The position numbers were made by a program, and so were the translations under genes. Below are positions 35,701-47,600 of a stretch of 64,000 bases of DNA, one piece after another. Positions within the stretch are counted from its first letter, which is position 1. Each line of letters starts with the position of its first letter. Location of the stretch: the NCBI GenBank assembly GCA_038277395.1, contig CM076195.1:46065337-46129336 (forward strand), written 5' to 3'. This DNA is from Dryocosmus kuriphilus (lineage: Eukaryota; Arthropoda; Insecta; Hymenoptera; Cynipidae). The notes below the pieces were generated by a model. The model searched no databases. It saw only the letters and a program-made list of their open reading frames with translations, and was not told the DNA's origin.

Positions 35701-36502
35701 GTCCCGTCGCCAAGGCCGTTCATCTCGAAAATGTTAACGATATGACGAGTGACGGTTTCGTTGTAGCATTAAGGCGATTCTTTGCTCGAAGAGGCAAGCC
35801 TTAAAATATCTACTCCGACAACAACGGAAAAAATTTTGTCGGAGCACACAATGAGCTGCGAGAACTTTATGTTCTTTTAAAATCAAAAACTCATCAAGAT
35901 GGGTGTCAACATTTTTTAACTTCTCAAACCACCAAGTTTTACTTTATTTCTCCCCTTTCTCCACACTTCAGAGGTATCTTGGAATGTTTTAAACATCATG
36001 TAAAAAGAGTAGTCTCAGACCAAATATTCACTTCTAAAAAATTTAATACATTCGTCATAGGAGTTGAAGGAATCCTGAATTCACGCTCTCTTACTCCTAT
36101 GCCCATCGATCCCAATGATTTCACTGTCCTTACATCCGGTCATTTCATAACTGGTGGTGCATTAACGAGCTTACTCGAGGTAAACTTTACTGAGACGCCA
36201 AACAGACTTTTCAGCTGGCAACATATCTAAAAAATTCGTCAACATTTTTGAAGTAAATGTTCACCATAAATGGAAGACAGGTCAACATGGGATCCAGGAG
36301 GGAACAATTGTTCTTGTAAAAGAAGAGAATTTACCATCAACGCAATGGATGCTGGGACGCATCATCGCAAAACATCCGGGAAACGATGGAGTTATAAGAA
36401 CAGTCACTGCTAAGACTGAAAATAACGAATTTAAGCAAAATATAAAAAAATTTTCTCCATTATCTATAATCGATAATAATAATCTTAATTCTACTAAATG
36501 AT
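32701..36502 (+). pseudogene. BEL/Pao pol (protease, RT, RNase H, integrase)
   Basis: The blocks follow in the usual BEL/Pao order but in shifting frames: RT at 33586-34075 (YLPHHAVIKENSLSTNLRVV, VFDGSAKTNSG, then YVNNLLSG where YVDD is expected); RNase H near 34477-34970 (GFCDASESGYGACIYLRS); the integrase zinc zone near 35159-35614 (GGRLKQFDLSFSKKHPIIFP, HHSGFQTTLYALR); integrase core fragments at 35577-35804 and 35979-36230 (KAVHLENVNDMTSDGF, ILNSRSLTPMP); and the C-terminal tail to 36501. Both changed catalytic positions and many stops show that it is dead. Confidence 0.85.
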
Positions 36503-36506
36503 ACAT

Positions 36507-37190
36507 TCTATTTCAAGGTTTAGTTTACAACGTTTTCGAAAACTAATTCGGTCATAAAATTACGAGATAGATCAAAATTGTCAATTTAAAGAACACCTGC
36601 TGAAGTTTTACCTATTTCCAAAGTTGTAAATTTCTTTTCACATTTTTATTTTGTAGCGTTCTAATACTTTTCTCACGCCAAGCCCACGTGACACATCTGC
36701 GAAACAGCGAAAATTTTATTACAGGAAAATTTGCATTTCGAAAGGGCTTAAGGCAAGGATCATTTTTGTACTTCTAGTTATCCGCTATTTAAGAACTCAT
36801 TTACGAATCCAGTCCCAGCTTAGGACACCTTAAGACTTTTATTGCTTTATGGACGTACCGTCAATATTTTTGGGTCTTGACCATCCCTAATATAAATCTT
36901 GGAAAATTCCACAATTATGTGATGTCAAAGAATAGGAGTGCTCAATAGCTCCTCCTACAATTTGTAACCAATCAGACTAAATCTACTACCCTCTCCATTT
37001 TTTTGTCAATGTCCTACGATACCACCAACTTTCCTAAAATTTCTAAGACCAGAGAAAATCTTGTATTCTCAAGACGAACATACTTCTTCGTTATCCAATT
37101 GTCTTTTCACCGCCACACCGTGTACACCGTGAGAAATAAATCCATATATAGGCACTACATCGTCTTTTATTTTAGCAAATCATAAGTATC
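36507..37190 (+). mobile_element. BEL/Pao 3' LTR
   Basis: It aligns with 21680-22259 plus 30871-about 30985, as expected for an LTR split on the 5' side. It ends near ATTTTAGCAAATCATAAGTAT. The exact end base is not certain. Confidence 0.8.
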
Positions 37191-37699
<509 letters not shown>

Positions 37700-39850
37700 C
37701 GACCTTAACCCCTGTAGCAGGCGGTGACCCGTGATGACATTCATTCCAAAAACTTATGACAAATTAGATTATCAATAATCAATTCGATTTGATTTCAAAT
37801 GCGCTCTATTGCACCATTAACTAAAAAAAAAATCCTACTTTAAAAATACACTGCAAAAAGCATAAACTTTCGGTGGGCGGGCTGGCGAGATGCTATGTAT
37901 AATTACCGTTCTAGTTAACATTTTTCCATTTTCCCTGACACATTCTAAAGAGCTTCAAATGTGCTCCATAGCACTACCGAAAATTTCAATTGCGCTCTAT
38001 TTTAAGTGCTGCTTTTGAGCGCGTAAATACAAGGGGGGGGGGGGGGGGGGGGGAGTAGTGAGACGATATGAATCATTAACGTTCTAATTAACATCTTTTT
38101 AATGTGCACTGGCATATTCCAAAGAGCTTCAAGTGCGCTCCATCGCACCACCGAAAACGTCAATTGCGCTCAATTAGAAGTGCTCCTTTTGAACGAGTAA
38201 ATACATATGGTGGGGAGGGGGGGGGGGGGTGAGGCGATATGAATAATTAACGTTCTAATTAACATTTTTCCATTTTACTTGGCACATTCCAAAGAGCTTC
38301 AAATGCGCTCCATAGCACCGCCGAAAAATTCAATTGCGCTCAGTTAGAAGTGCTACTTTTGAGTGCGTAAATACGGGGGGGGGGGGGGGGCAGTGAGACG
38401 ATATGAAAAATTAGCGTTCTAATTAACATCTTTTCATGTGCACTGGCACATACCAAAGAGCTTGAAATGCGCTCCATCGCACCACCGAAAACTTCAATTG
38501 CGCTCAGTTATAAGTGCTGCTTTTGAGCGCGTAAGTACATAAGTGGGGGGGGGGGGGGGGGGGGGGTGAGACGATATGAATAATTAACGTTCTAATTAAC
38601 ATTTTTCCATTTTCCCTGGCACATTCCAAAGAGTTTCAGATGCGCTCCATAGCACCACCGAAAACTTCAATTGCGTTCAATTAGAAGTGCGCTGCTTTTG
38701 CCTACAGAAGTTGCCATAAAGTTGATTTTTTACACGACGTAAAGACGAAAAAGTGGTATCAGTCCAATATTCTCAATAAGCATTGTCCTAAAAGTTGTAT
38801 TGTATGAAAAGTTCCTATATTATAATTTATTTTAATTTAGCATCTGATAAATGTGTGTACGTTAAGCTTCATAAAAAAGTTTATAAATAAACATTGCTAT
38901 TACTATGCATATTGCTTCCCTAAAGCCTCATTCAGAGTAACAAAATAAGGCCAAACATTATTGCGATTAATAAATTATAGTTTACATATACAGGTAAGTA
39001 TAAAAATTAAACAATAGAATATTAAAAAATTTAACATAAATGTAAAATCTAATACTTACCTTCATATAATTTCCTTTTTATTTTCAAGTAGAATGATTAA
39101 ACACAAATAAAACTTTATTCAATACGGTAAAAATATGCGAATATCTATTCCAAAAAACACTACTTCATACAGGCTGAAGTAAAAATATGATTGAAGAAAT
39201 AATCGTAGCAAATTTCTGTAAGCATTAACCTATTTCCTTCAAACGTGAAAGAGGAAAGGAAAAGAAGAAGGAAAGGGGAAGGAGCGAACAACATACTGGG
39301 TGTCCCACCACCTATGAAACATCCCGGTAATGTGTGATAGAGCACAAAAAAAGAAACAGAAAAGTCCTGCGGCAAAATTTGATCTGGGCCTTAGTTTGGA
39401 CACAGTAAAACTTCAAAGTTGGGCATAATGAACCAATCAGAAGCGAGACTTAGCAACCACTTGTTTGTCTCATAAGTGTTAAGATAGTGTGCCTGTTGGC
39501 GGTTCATATCATCTCCGGCAAAAATTTAACATCGTTGCTCCTCGATTGTTTCTTCAAAACGCGAAGTTCAAGCCTTTAATTTCTTTAACATTCTTCATTG
39601 TTCTTCCGAAAGTTTTTTACCATTCTTAAAATAACATAACATTTGCTCAACCTCCAAAAGACGAATTTCCATTTATTACAGAACTTCCCTATCATTTTTT
39701 GTAACAAAACCAACAAAGAAATTTAAAGTTCAGAAAACGAAACGAACTTTTGTTATTGAAAGTTAATTAGCAAGTCTGTGATAAGTAATTCTTTGCGATT
39801 CATTAAAACATGTTTGTTACATTCATTGTAAAAAATTTTGAAAAAAAATG
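37700..39850. repeat. Left arm of a long inverted repeat
   Basis: This arm is repeated in reverse complement at 59668-61490, about 20 kb away. Outer ends: CTTAACCCCTGTAGCAGG here and CCTGCTACAGGGGTTAAGG there. Inner ends: AAACATGTTTGTTACATTCATTG. The single-copy inner half (about 38700-39850) is close to identical between arms, judged by eye. The outer half is a satellite with more units here than in the right arm. No protein is convincing; the 71-codon frame present in both arms is only shared non-coding DNA. Confidence 0.9.
37860..38700. repeat. ~170-bp satellite with a G-run in each unit
   Basis: Each unit reads approximately: G-run, GTGAGACGATATGAATAATT, TAACGTTCTAATTAACAT, CATTCCAAAGAGCTTCAAAT, GCGCTCCATAGCACC, AAAACTTCAATTGCGCTCA, AGTGCTGCTTTTGAGCGCGT. 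G-runs lie at about 38033-38053, 38215-38229, 38375-38390 and 38545-38566, spaced 160-183 bp. A further unit at about 37880 has GGGCGGGCTGG in place of a pure run. Confidence 0.9.
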
Positions 39851-41934
39851 AAAGATGGTGTTACGTGCAAACCAGGTATCACAAATTTTAAGCAAAAATT
39901 TAAAAGGGAAACAAATTAATTCTTTAATTCTCGAATTAAATCTATCTGAACTCGAAATAATTCGTTCCTCGCTTGTGACACTACGGCTGCAGCATAACTA
40001 ATGCGATTATTTTCTTTGGGGCCAACGAGTCAGCATTTAAGAATGATGACAGTGAAGAATGGGCGAGCCGAACGAAACGAAGAATTCTCTCCAAAGTTTG
40101 CGTAAGAATTACTAATGAAATGCGGTGCAAATGCAATGCCCGATTCGAGATTAAAATAAAAAGTGAAAATACAATGTCTAAAATTATAGAGATTTGGGTG
40201 GGTAAGAACTGTAGATTGTAATAATAGTTCTGAGAAACAGAAACAAGTAGCATGTAAAGGGTTCAATTCAGCGGAAAACATTTATTAGGATTAGACATTA
40301 GGGAATGAACCGAAGCTGCAATAACTCATAATACTCGCGTGCATACATGAGTACGATGAGCGCAAGTATGGTTGAATGACCCACACACATACTATCGGGT
40401 TACGGGAGGTAGTGAGGCGTGCAAAGATGCTCGGCGTGAATGACCGTGTTGGCGTAACCCACACACATAATATCGGGTTACGGGAGGTAGCGAGGTGCCA
40501 TACAGGCGAAGCGTGCAAAGATGCTCGACGTGAATGACCGTGTTGGCGTAACCCAATTCCTCTTCTTGCTTTTGTCCCGCTGTTCTACATCCGATAATAT
40601 TTCGCAGCTACCTTATTTCAATCCGTTCCTCCCTTGCTTGAATCACCCTTCTGAACGAGGAAACTTTAGGCGACTATAACTTCCTTAAAAATTAACAGAT
40701 TTTCACGAGGCAAAAAGCAGAATTAAACAATTTCGAACAGCTTGAAGGCGGGTCTCACGTAATAAAAATTTACATCAATAAATTGAAAGGTGAGACTCGC
40801 AGTAAATACTCATGAAATAAAAACTGGATTTCAAAAATAGATCTCGAAATTAATTATTTCCTTAGAGACTGCAAACTGAGAAAACTGCAACCGAAACCTC
40901 AGCGGAATGCAGTTCAATTGAAACTTTATTTGCCAATAGGCAAGATATTAATATAGCTGCTGAGAAATACAAATTTTTGAGGAGTCAAGCTACAGTCTAA
41001 CAGTCATGTTTCCCAACCTATTTCACCAATAAAAAAATGACATAGTATTCAAAATTCCCCACTTTTAACCACCGACAGGGATCAACAAAAAACATCCTTC
41101 GAAAAACTTCATGGCAGTCGTACGAGCTACTTGTAACAAACAAGAAGCATTTCCGAAGGTCCTTTGCGAATTCGTGAAGAGTTGCGCGCCCGTCGAGTTG
41201 GTAGCCACGGTATCTACCTCGCGTAACCCCATACGCTTTGCTCTTGCGTTTTTCCATTTGAAATTGAAGCGAAGGCCACGTCCTCGATTCAAAAGGGTGA
41301 CAAAGACGGCGCCGAAATTGAAGACAGAAAAACGCGGAGAAGTGTAAAGCGGGCTTTTTCTTCCTGTTTCCTGACTTAGGGGCGCTCGAAACCATTTGGT
41401 AAGACGTTAAATCAAAACATGGCCAACGAAGTATATGTTTCAAAATTCAGCGAAAGCCGCTTCCATTTAGAGAACAGTGACAAAGACGGTGCCGCGAAAT
41501 AATAGACTAAAAAGGAAACTGTAGAGATCTAATCCCTTTCACTGCAGAATCTCAAAACTACCGTGAAGTGGATCACTAACGTTGGCCTTTGGGTTCCAAA
41601 AATTAAAGCATAGGAAGCACGAAGCGATTTTAAAGGTAGTCTCTCAGTGCCTCGGTTTAAAGCCATCTATGCGATAGTCTTTGGAAAACAAGTGACACTG
41701 CGACAGTGGGGAGAAGCATCTCACGCGCGTTACTCAGGTGTGTGCGTGCGTGTTCTTAAAAACAAGACAGCCCATTAGGCAAGGGCATGATAAAGGTTGG
41801 ACCTTCCTCGTTCCCTTATCTACTGGTAGGATAAAGTTGAAGGAAGCTGTATGGTAAGTCCAGTATCGTTTCCAATTTGTTTAATTGAAATTGAAACTGA
41901 TTTTGTTTTATTACGATGTTGAAATTGTATGACA
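39851..41934. other. No confident gene; local duplication at 40380-40560
   Basis: ACACACAT(A)TATCGGGTTACGGGAGGTAG occurs at 40383 and 40461, and GCGTGCAAAGATGCTCG(G/A)CGTG at about 40417 and 40511, a partly nested duplication. Open frames at 41018-41443 on the minus strand and 41111-41347 on the plus strand overlap each other and resemble no family. 40560-41930 shows nothing else. Confidence 0.4.
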
Positions 41935-42711
41935 AAAAAAAAAAGGGTAATTTACTGTTATCGAGGGCCAGGATTTTCACGCAGCTATTAATCATGCTAA
42001 ATGAAATCCTTAACAATTGATCGTCACGCAGCTAATCAATCATGCTAACTGACTGATCACCCTGGATCACAATAAATTAAAACTAGGTTCGATCTTGTCA
42101 TTTAAAATATTGTATAAAAAAGAAGGAAATTTACTGTTATCGAGGGCCAGGATTTTCACGCAGCTATTAATCATGCTAAATGAAATCCTTACCAATTGAT
42201 CGTCACGCAGATAATCAATCATGCTAACTGAATGATCAACTTATATCACAATAAATTAAAACTAGGTTCGATCTTGTCATTTATAATATTGTAGAAAAAA
42301 GAAAGTAATTTACTGTTATCGAGGGCCAGGATTTTCACGCAGCTATTAATCATGCTAACTGACTGATCATCCTAGATCACAACAAATTAAAATTAGGTTC
42401 GATCTTGTCATTTATAATATTGTATAAAACAAAGGTAATTTACTGTTATTGAGGGCCAGGATTTTCACGCAGCTATTAATCATGTTAAATGAAATCCTTA
42501 CCAATTGATCGTCACGCAGTTAATCAATCATGCTAAATGACCGATCACCCTGGATAACAATAAATTAAAACTAAGTTCGATCTTGTCATTTATAATCTTG
42601 TATAAAAAAGAAGGTAATTTACTGTTATCGAGGGCCAGGATTTTCTCGCAGCTATTAATCATGCTAAATGAAATCCTTACCAATTGATCGTCACGTAGCT
42701 AATCAATCATG
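41935..42711 (+). repeat. ~179-bp satellite, left array
   Basis: GGTAATTTACTGTTATCGAG recurs near 41946, 42125, 42304, 42434 and 42613. The usual spacing is 179 bp, and one unit is about 130 bp because it lacks the segment ATGAAATCCTTACCAATTGA...CAATC. Each unit also holds GAGGGCCAGGATTTTCACGC, GCAGCTATTAATCATGCT and AGGTTCGATCTTGTCATTTA. The array ends abruptly at about 42711, where Gypsy pol sequence starts. Confidence 0.9.
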
Positions 42712-44479
42712 CTTCTCAACTCCTAGAAGTCATTTTGAGTATCTAAGAATGCCCATGGGCATTAAGAATGCCCCGTCTACCTCTCAGCAAGTGATGGATA
42801 ACATCCTGACTGTTATGTACGGAACCGAAGCTTTCGTCTATCTGGACGATTTCGTGGTGCACTCCGAATCCCTCTCGCGTCATGACGCAACGACTCTACG
42901 ACTATTCGACCGATTGCGAAAAGGAAACTTAAAATTACAATCCGATAAGTGTGATTTTCTGCGATCCGAGGTCGCATATTTAGGGCACATAATAGGTCGT
43001 GATGGAGTAAAACCAAACCCAGGGAAAATAGAAGCTGTCAGGCAATTTTTAGGATTGACAGGATACTATAGAAGATTTATTAAGGATTATGTCAAGTTAG
43101 CAAAGCCCTTGACCGATCTCCTGAAGAAGGATATCACCTTTGAATGGGGCGAAGCACAGGTCAGAAGTTTCCGAAAGCTCCGTCGCAAGCTTTGCAGGGA
43201 TCCTATACTACAGTATCCGGACTTGAAGAAGATTTTCAAGTTAACCACCGATGCATCAGACTTCGCAGTAGAGGCAGTTTTGCCCCAAGCAAAAGAAAAT
43301 ATGGACATGACAATAGCCTATTTTTCCAAGGTCATGAATAACCATGAAGTAAATTACGACAAGGAAAAAAAAGAATGCCTAGCTTCTCTCCAAGGAGTAA
43401 GTAATTTCCGACCATATCTCTACGGTAGAGAATTCATCCTGGCCTGCGACCATGACCCGGTACACTGGATGACTTACGTGGAAGATCCAGGGTCCAGGTT
43501 GATAAAATGGCGGCTCAAATTGAAAGATTACCAGTACATCTACGAATATAAAAAGGGAAAATTAAACAGAAGTGTTGAGGCGTTATCAGGAAATCCGATC
43601 ATCGGTCCGGAGGACCCAAACTCCAATGACTCAGAAGGGTCAGAGGAACCGAGTGAGTCAGGTCCAACTGCCAACCGAAGGGAAGGTATGGAAACCCCGC
43701 AACAGCATCGACTCGACGAAAGTCTTTCCCGCGTTTTGGTAATTCACGACCGATCAATCAAACATCGAGCGCTTCGGGTCACGCCAGTAAAGCCCTTGGT
43801 TTCTGATAGTGTGACGAAGCCAGATGAAACGTCAAGCGACACCGCTCGTTTAAGAAAGCGGGCACCAGTAGGAAAACTTCCTACAAAAAGTCAAAATCCC
43901 ATAACGAAACCTGCATCCGTACTGAAACGTACCACACTTACTGACCCGGGTGTTACAAAGATTGATGATAAAAAGAAGCCATCGGTATCCCAAAGAACTA
44001 CCTTACAATCAATAAGACCAAATTCGGGTCAGGTGCCACCGGCTACTAGAATTGCGGATATTCATCGTCGAAGAGTAATGGCAACCACGGATCCGAACGA
44101 TCCAGATGTATGTTATCTACCTCCAGTGGGAATAAAGATGCCGGATCCCAATGAAAGTGGGATTGGAAAACGTCTTACCAGGGGGAGAACCAGAGTACAG
44201 ATTCCGAAAACTCCTATTTGCACCGGGGACTTCTCTAGTTTGGAAGAAAGCTCGTCTTCGGTGAGTGAAAATTTAGATCCATCAGTTTTCCGAAAATCAC
44301 ACAGTGTGCTCCCATATCTGGAACCCCCAAGTGTATTCCAGAAAGCAGCTCCACCCCTAAGTGCACCTGCTAAGGCGCTCACTCCACTACCCTGGCTCTG
44401 TGCGCCCGATCCTTACAAGGATGTATACATAGACGGATCCTGCATCTACAACAGAGTGACCAATCTAGGGCAGGAATAG
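42712..44479 (+). pseudogene. Gypsy RT with its own RNase H, then a long linker
   Basis: The RT block shows VYLDDFVVHSESLSRH (intact YLDD), LKLQSDKCDFL and VAYLGHIIGRDGVK, then LTGYYRRFIKDYVKLAKPLT. The connected Ty3-type RNase H follows (LTTDASDFAVEAVLPQ, NHEVNYDKEKKECLA, YEYKKGKLNRSVEALS). From about 43600 to 44390 there is a polar linker rich in Ser, Pro, Thr and Arg with no recognised domain. The frame ends at 44477-44479, just inside the start of a second RNase H, because of a frameshift. The 5' end of RT is missing. Confidence 0.85.
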
Positions 44480-44860
44480 GAGTCTGGTTTAGACCAGATC
44501 ATCCTTCGAATGTATCTCGTCCTGCTAGAGGTCGTCAGACCAATAACGCAGCCGAACTTGAGGCAGCTCTTGAAACAGCCTGCAAGGCTAAGGAGGCTGG
44601 CATTCAAAAATCAAGAATACACACAGATTCCAAGTTCGTCATCAATAGTTCCACCGAATGGATCCCGAAATGGGAGGCTAACGATTGGAGAACTGCCGAA
44701 AATAAACCTGTCAAAAATCGCGAGGATTTCGAAAGATTAAAACTAGCCCTTGAACCCCTCGACGTTATATGGAGTCACGTGTCGAGTCACCAGGGGATCA
44801 AAGGGAACGAAGAAGCGGATCGATTGGCCCAACAGGGAATAGATAGAGAACTACTGCCTC
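44398..44860 (+). pseudogene. Second RNase H, cellular RNase H1 type, in Gypsy pol
   Basis: After the linker a separate RNase H1-like domain appears: DVYIDGSCIYN (first Asp), then, in the next frame, AGIGVWFRPDHP, QTNNAAELEAAL (Glu), IHTDSKFVINSSTEWIPKW (Asp), DVIWSHVSSHQGIKGNEEAD (His and last Asp). This is the order and spacing of eukaryotic and bacterial RNase HI and not of the Ty3-type domain, which is already present upstream. A single frameshift lies near 44465. An additional RNase H is known in some plant and oomycete Ty3/Gypsy lineages; I do not know of this arrangement as usual for insect elements. Confidence 0.8.
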
Positions 44861-45999
44861 TACCATCCGAGTCACTCGAAGAGCAGGCCCAAAGCCCCGG
44901 TATCCAACCCAGAATAGTAGACGTGCCGACTTTAGCAGTTGATAGTGAGAATAGCGAATCAGAAGATGAGCTGTGCTTAGAGAATATGAGTCTACGGAAA
45001 AGTGACGATGGATCCAGAATGAAAAAACTGAAGGGGGATCTTCATAAATCATTCTCACAGTTCGATAAATCTATTTCCGACCGCGGAATCAACGTTTCGG
45101 ATATTGGAATGGCATCCATGATATGGTACAATAAAGGTGTAGACGAGGGAGTACAAATAGCACGCACGTGTGTCTCAGACGGCGAAGAGGACGCAGAACT
45201 TCTAAGGGAACTAGAGGCCTGGGATCCATGCGACGGGTACGATGACCAACTCTTTGCAGAGAGAGACTACAGAATTTTCTACAGAACTACGAGGAGGGTA
45301 CTCGGAACAGTGAGGAAAAAACTCAAGATCCTATAGGGTGCCCTAACCCCGAAAAACTAGAGAAAAATTCCGGGGTGGCCAGGCGTAGCACCGTCTATTT
45401 CAACGACGAAGTCGAGGAGTTGGGGTTTCCAAACCAGAGAGCCCAATCCAAGAGGAATTCATGGTACCCCATCCCAGGGCCCATGAATCCACCGGGTGCT
45501 ATGTCCTCGCCGTACCAAACGAAAGGCGCGGAGATGTCGCCTAAAACTGATTCGGAGGAACAGCAAGGGGAAACTTGCACTAAACCTCGGCGACCAGAAC
45601 AACTGGGGTCAACTGTGGTAGGTCCAGCTTATCCGTTCGGAAGTACCTAATATCCATCATGAGTGGAAGGAACCATTGACCTACAGTCACGATAATTACG
45701 CGCATTTTATATCCGAAGACTGTGAACCTACGAACCCGATAGCCAGACTCCTAATCGCTGTCGAACGTCTTGACATACAAAACCTTCGGGAAAGCAAACC
45801 TTAAACAGGGCAAGTCCCAGTTATACCCTATGGTCGACATAAAGTTTAATGGATCGTGATTCAAAAAAATCACAACGACGAGGTCGACTGGGGTATTGTG
45901 CACCAAGGACTACGTGGTCTTCTTTTAGCCCTGAGATGGGACAAGAAAACCACTTGTCGGATGGCTAATTCAGGCGATTTGTTGGGATCACTCTCTCAG
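44861..45999 (+). pseudogene. Unrecognised acidic region between RNase H and integrase
   Basis: Frames at 44779-45336 and 45375-45650 carry acidic and Ser-rich sequence (SENSESEDELCLEN, SDGEEDAELLRELEAWDP) and a Pro-rich part (WYPIPGPMNPPGAMSSP). No known domain was recognised. It may be the C-terminal half of an insertion that came with the second RNase H, or out-of-place gag-like sequence. The frames are broken by stops at about 45334 and 45648. Confidence 0.5.
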
Positions 46000-46000
46000 A

Positions 46001-46628
46001 ATGAAATGGCGGAAATTCTGTCAAAAGGTATTCCGGGGTGGCGATATCGCCATCACCCTTTGCCATGGACGGATTGAAGTTCCCCCTGACGAACAGCGGG
46101 CTCAAATTATTTCCGAATACTATGGAAGTTTGATAGGGGGCTATAAGGGCATAACGAAAACCTATCGCCGAATAAGGAAACGATACACGTGGCCGGAGCG
46201 CAATGATGTTGCAGAACACGTTCAAGGGTGGAAAAGCTGCCTTGAACTGAAACTGGTCCGTGCGCGGACCCGAGAACCCATGGTGATCACCGATACTCCT
46301 GCGGAACCTTTTGACAAAGTATCCTTGAATACACTCGGAAGACTTCCAACTAATCCAAGCGACAATCGATATATCTTGACAATGCAGGATAATTTCACTA
46401 AGTACTGCATTGCCGTTCCCATACCCAACTTAAGAACTACCACCGTAGCTCATGCGATAGCTACTAACTTATTCTCTCAATATGGTGCCCCAAGGTGCAT
46501 CCTCACAGACAGTGGAAGGAGCTTCGTTAGCAAGCTTATGAAAAAGCTCGAGGGCATTTTTAAGGTAAAACAACTGACTACATCCGGATACCGACCGCAG
46601 ACAAATGGATCCCTAGGACGAAGCCATA
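46001..46628 (+). pseudogene. Gypsy integrase, truncated and catalytically altered
   Basis: The zinc zone is eroded: the expected His pair reads YYGSLIGGYKG and only one Cys remains at the end (WKSC). In the core, the first catalytic Asp position reads Asn (VSLNTLGRLP), the second Asp is present (ILTDSGRSFV), and the Glu position reads Gly (YRPQTNGSLGRSH). The sequence ends at the satellite at about 46628. Confidence 0.8.
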
Positions 46629-47600
46629 TCACAATCACAATAAATTAAAACTAGGTTCGATCTTGTCATAAGGTAATTTACTGTTATCGAGGGCCAGGAT
46701 TTTCACGCAGCTATTAATCATGTTAAATGAAATCCTTACCAATTGATCTTCATGCAGCTAATCAATCATGCTAACTGACTGATCATCCTAGATCACAATA
46801 AATTAAAATTAGGTTCGATCGTGTCATTTATAATATTGTATAAAACAAAAGTAATTTACTGTTATCGAGGGCCAGGATTTTCACGCAGCTATTAATCATG
46901 CTAACTGACTGATCATCCTAGATCACAATAAATTAAAATTAGGTTCGATCGTGTCATTTATAATATTGTATAAAACAAAAGTAATTTACTGTTATCGAGG
47001 GCCAGGATTTTCACGCAGCTATTAATCATGCTAACTGACTGATCATGCTAGATCACAACAAATTAAAATTAGGTTCGATCTTGTCATTTATAATATTGTA
47101 TAAAACAAAGGTAATTTACTGTTATTGAGGGCCAGGATTTTCACGCAGCTATTAATCATGTTAAATGAAATCCTTACCAATTGATCGTCACGTAGCTAAT
47201 CAATCATGCTTACTGACTGACCACCCTGGATCACAATAAATTAAAACTAAGTTCGATCTTGTCATTTATAATCTTGTATAAAAAAAAAAAATTACTGTTA
47301 TCCAGGGGCCAGGATTTCCATGCAGCTATTAATCATGCTAAATAAAATCCTTACAAATGGATCATCAAGCAGCTAGTCATCATGCTAATTGACTGATCAC
47401 CCTGGATCACAATAAATTAAAACTAGGTTCCATCTTGTCATTTATAATATTGCATAAAAAAAAGGTAATTTAGTGTTATCAAGGGGCCAGGATTTTCATG
47501 CAGATATTAATCATGGTAAATAAAATCCTTACAAATGGATCTTCAAGCAGCTAGTCATCATGCTAACTGGCTGATCACCCTAAATAACAAAAAATTAAGC
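46629..47600 (+). repeat. ~179-bp satellite, right array
   Basis: This is the same satellite as 41935-42711, same orientation, with about six units (repeat word near 46671, 46849, 46979, 47109, 47290 and 47465). Several units are the short ~130-bp form. The last two are more diverged (ATCCAGGGGCCAGG, AAATGGATC), as expected at an array edge. The junction to the Gypsy fragment is at a duplicated CACAAT. Confidence 0.9.

Larger units (their letters stand above)
42712..46628 (+). mobile_element. Ty3/Gypsy pol fragment without LTRs, embedded in the satellite
   Basis: The fragment starts in the middle of RT (FSTPRSHFEYLRMPMGIKN) and stops in the middle of integrase (YRPQTNGSLGRSH). The same satellite lies directly against both ends in the same orientation. 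There are no LTRs, no primer-binding site and no gag. It codes on the plus strand with frameshifts. Confidence 0.85.

Noticed and set aside
39160..39375. 71-codon frame that also occurs at 60143-60358 with nearly the same protein
   Set aside because: The conservation is explained by the whole inverted-repeat arm being duplicated; the sequence has no domain, and single-base indels between the arms alter the frame.
41018..41443. 141-codon frame on the minus strand
   Set aside because: It overlaps another frame of similar length and shows no recognisable motif, signal or splice context; kept only as a remark in the spacer entry.
41935..47600. Direct repeats with regular spacing that might suggest a CRISPR array
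   Set aside because: Units are ~179 bp with no constant repeat/variable spacer pattern, in a eukaryotic setting; it is a satellite.
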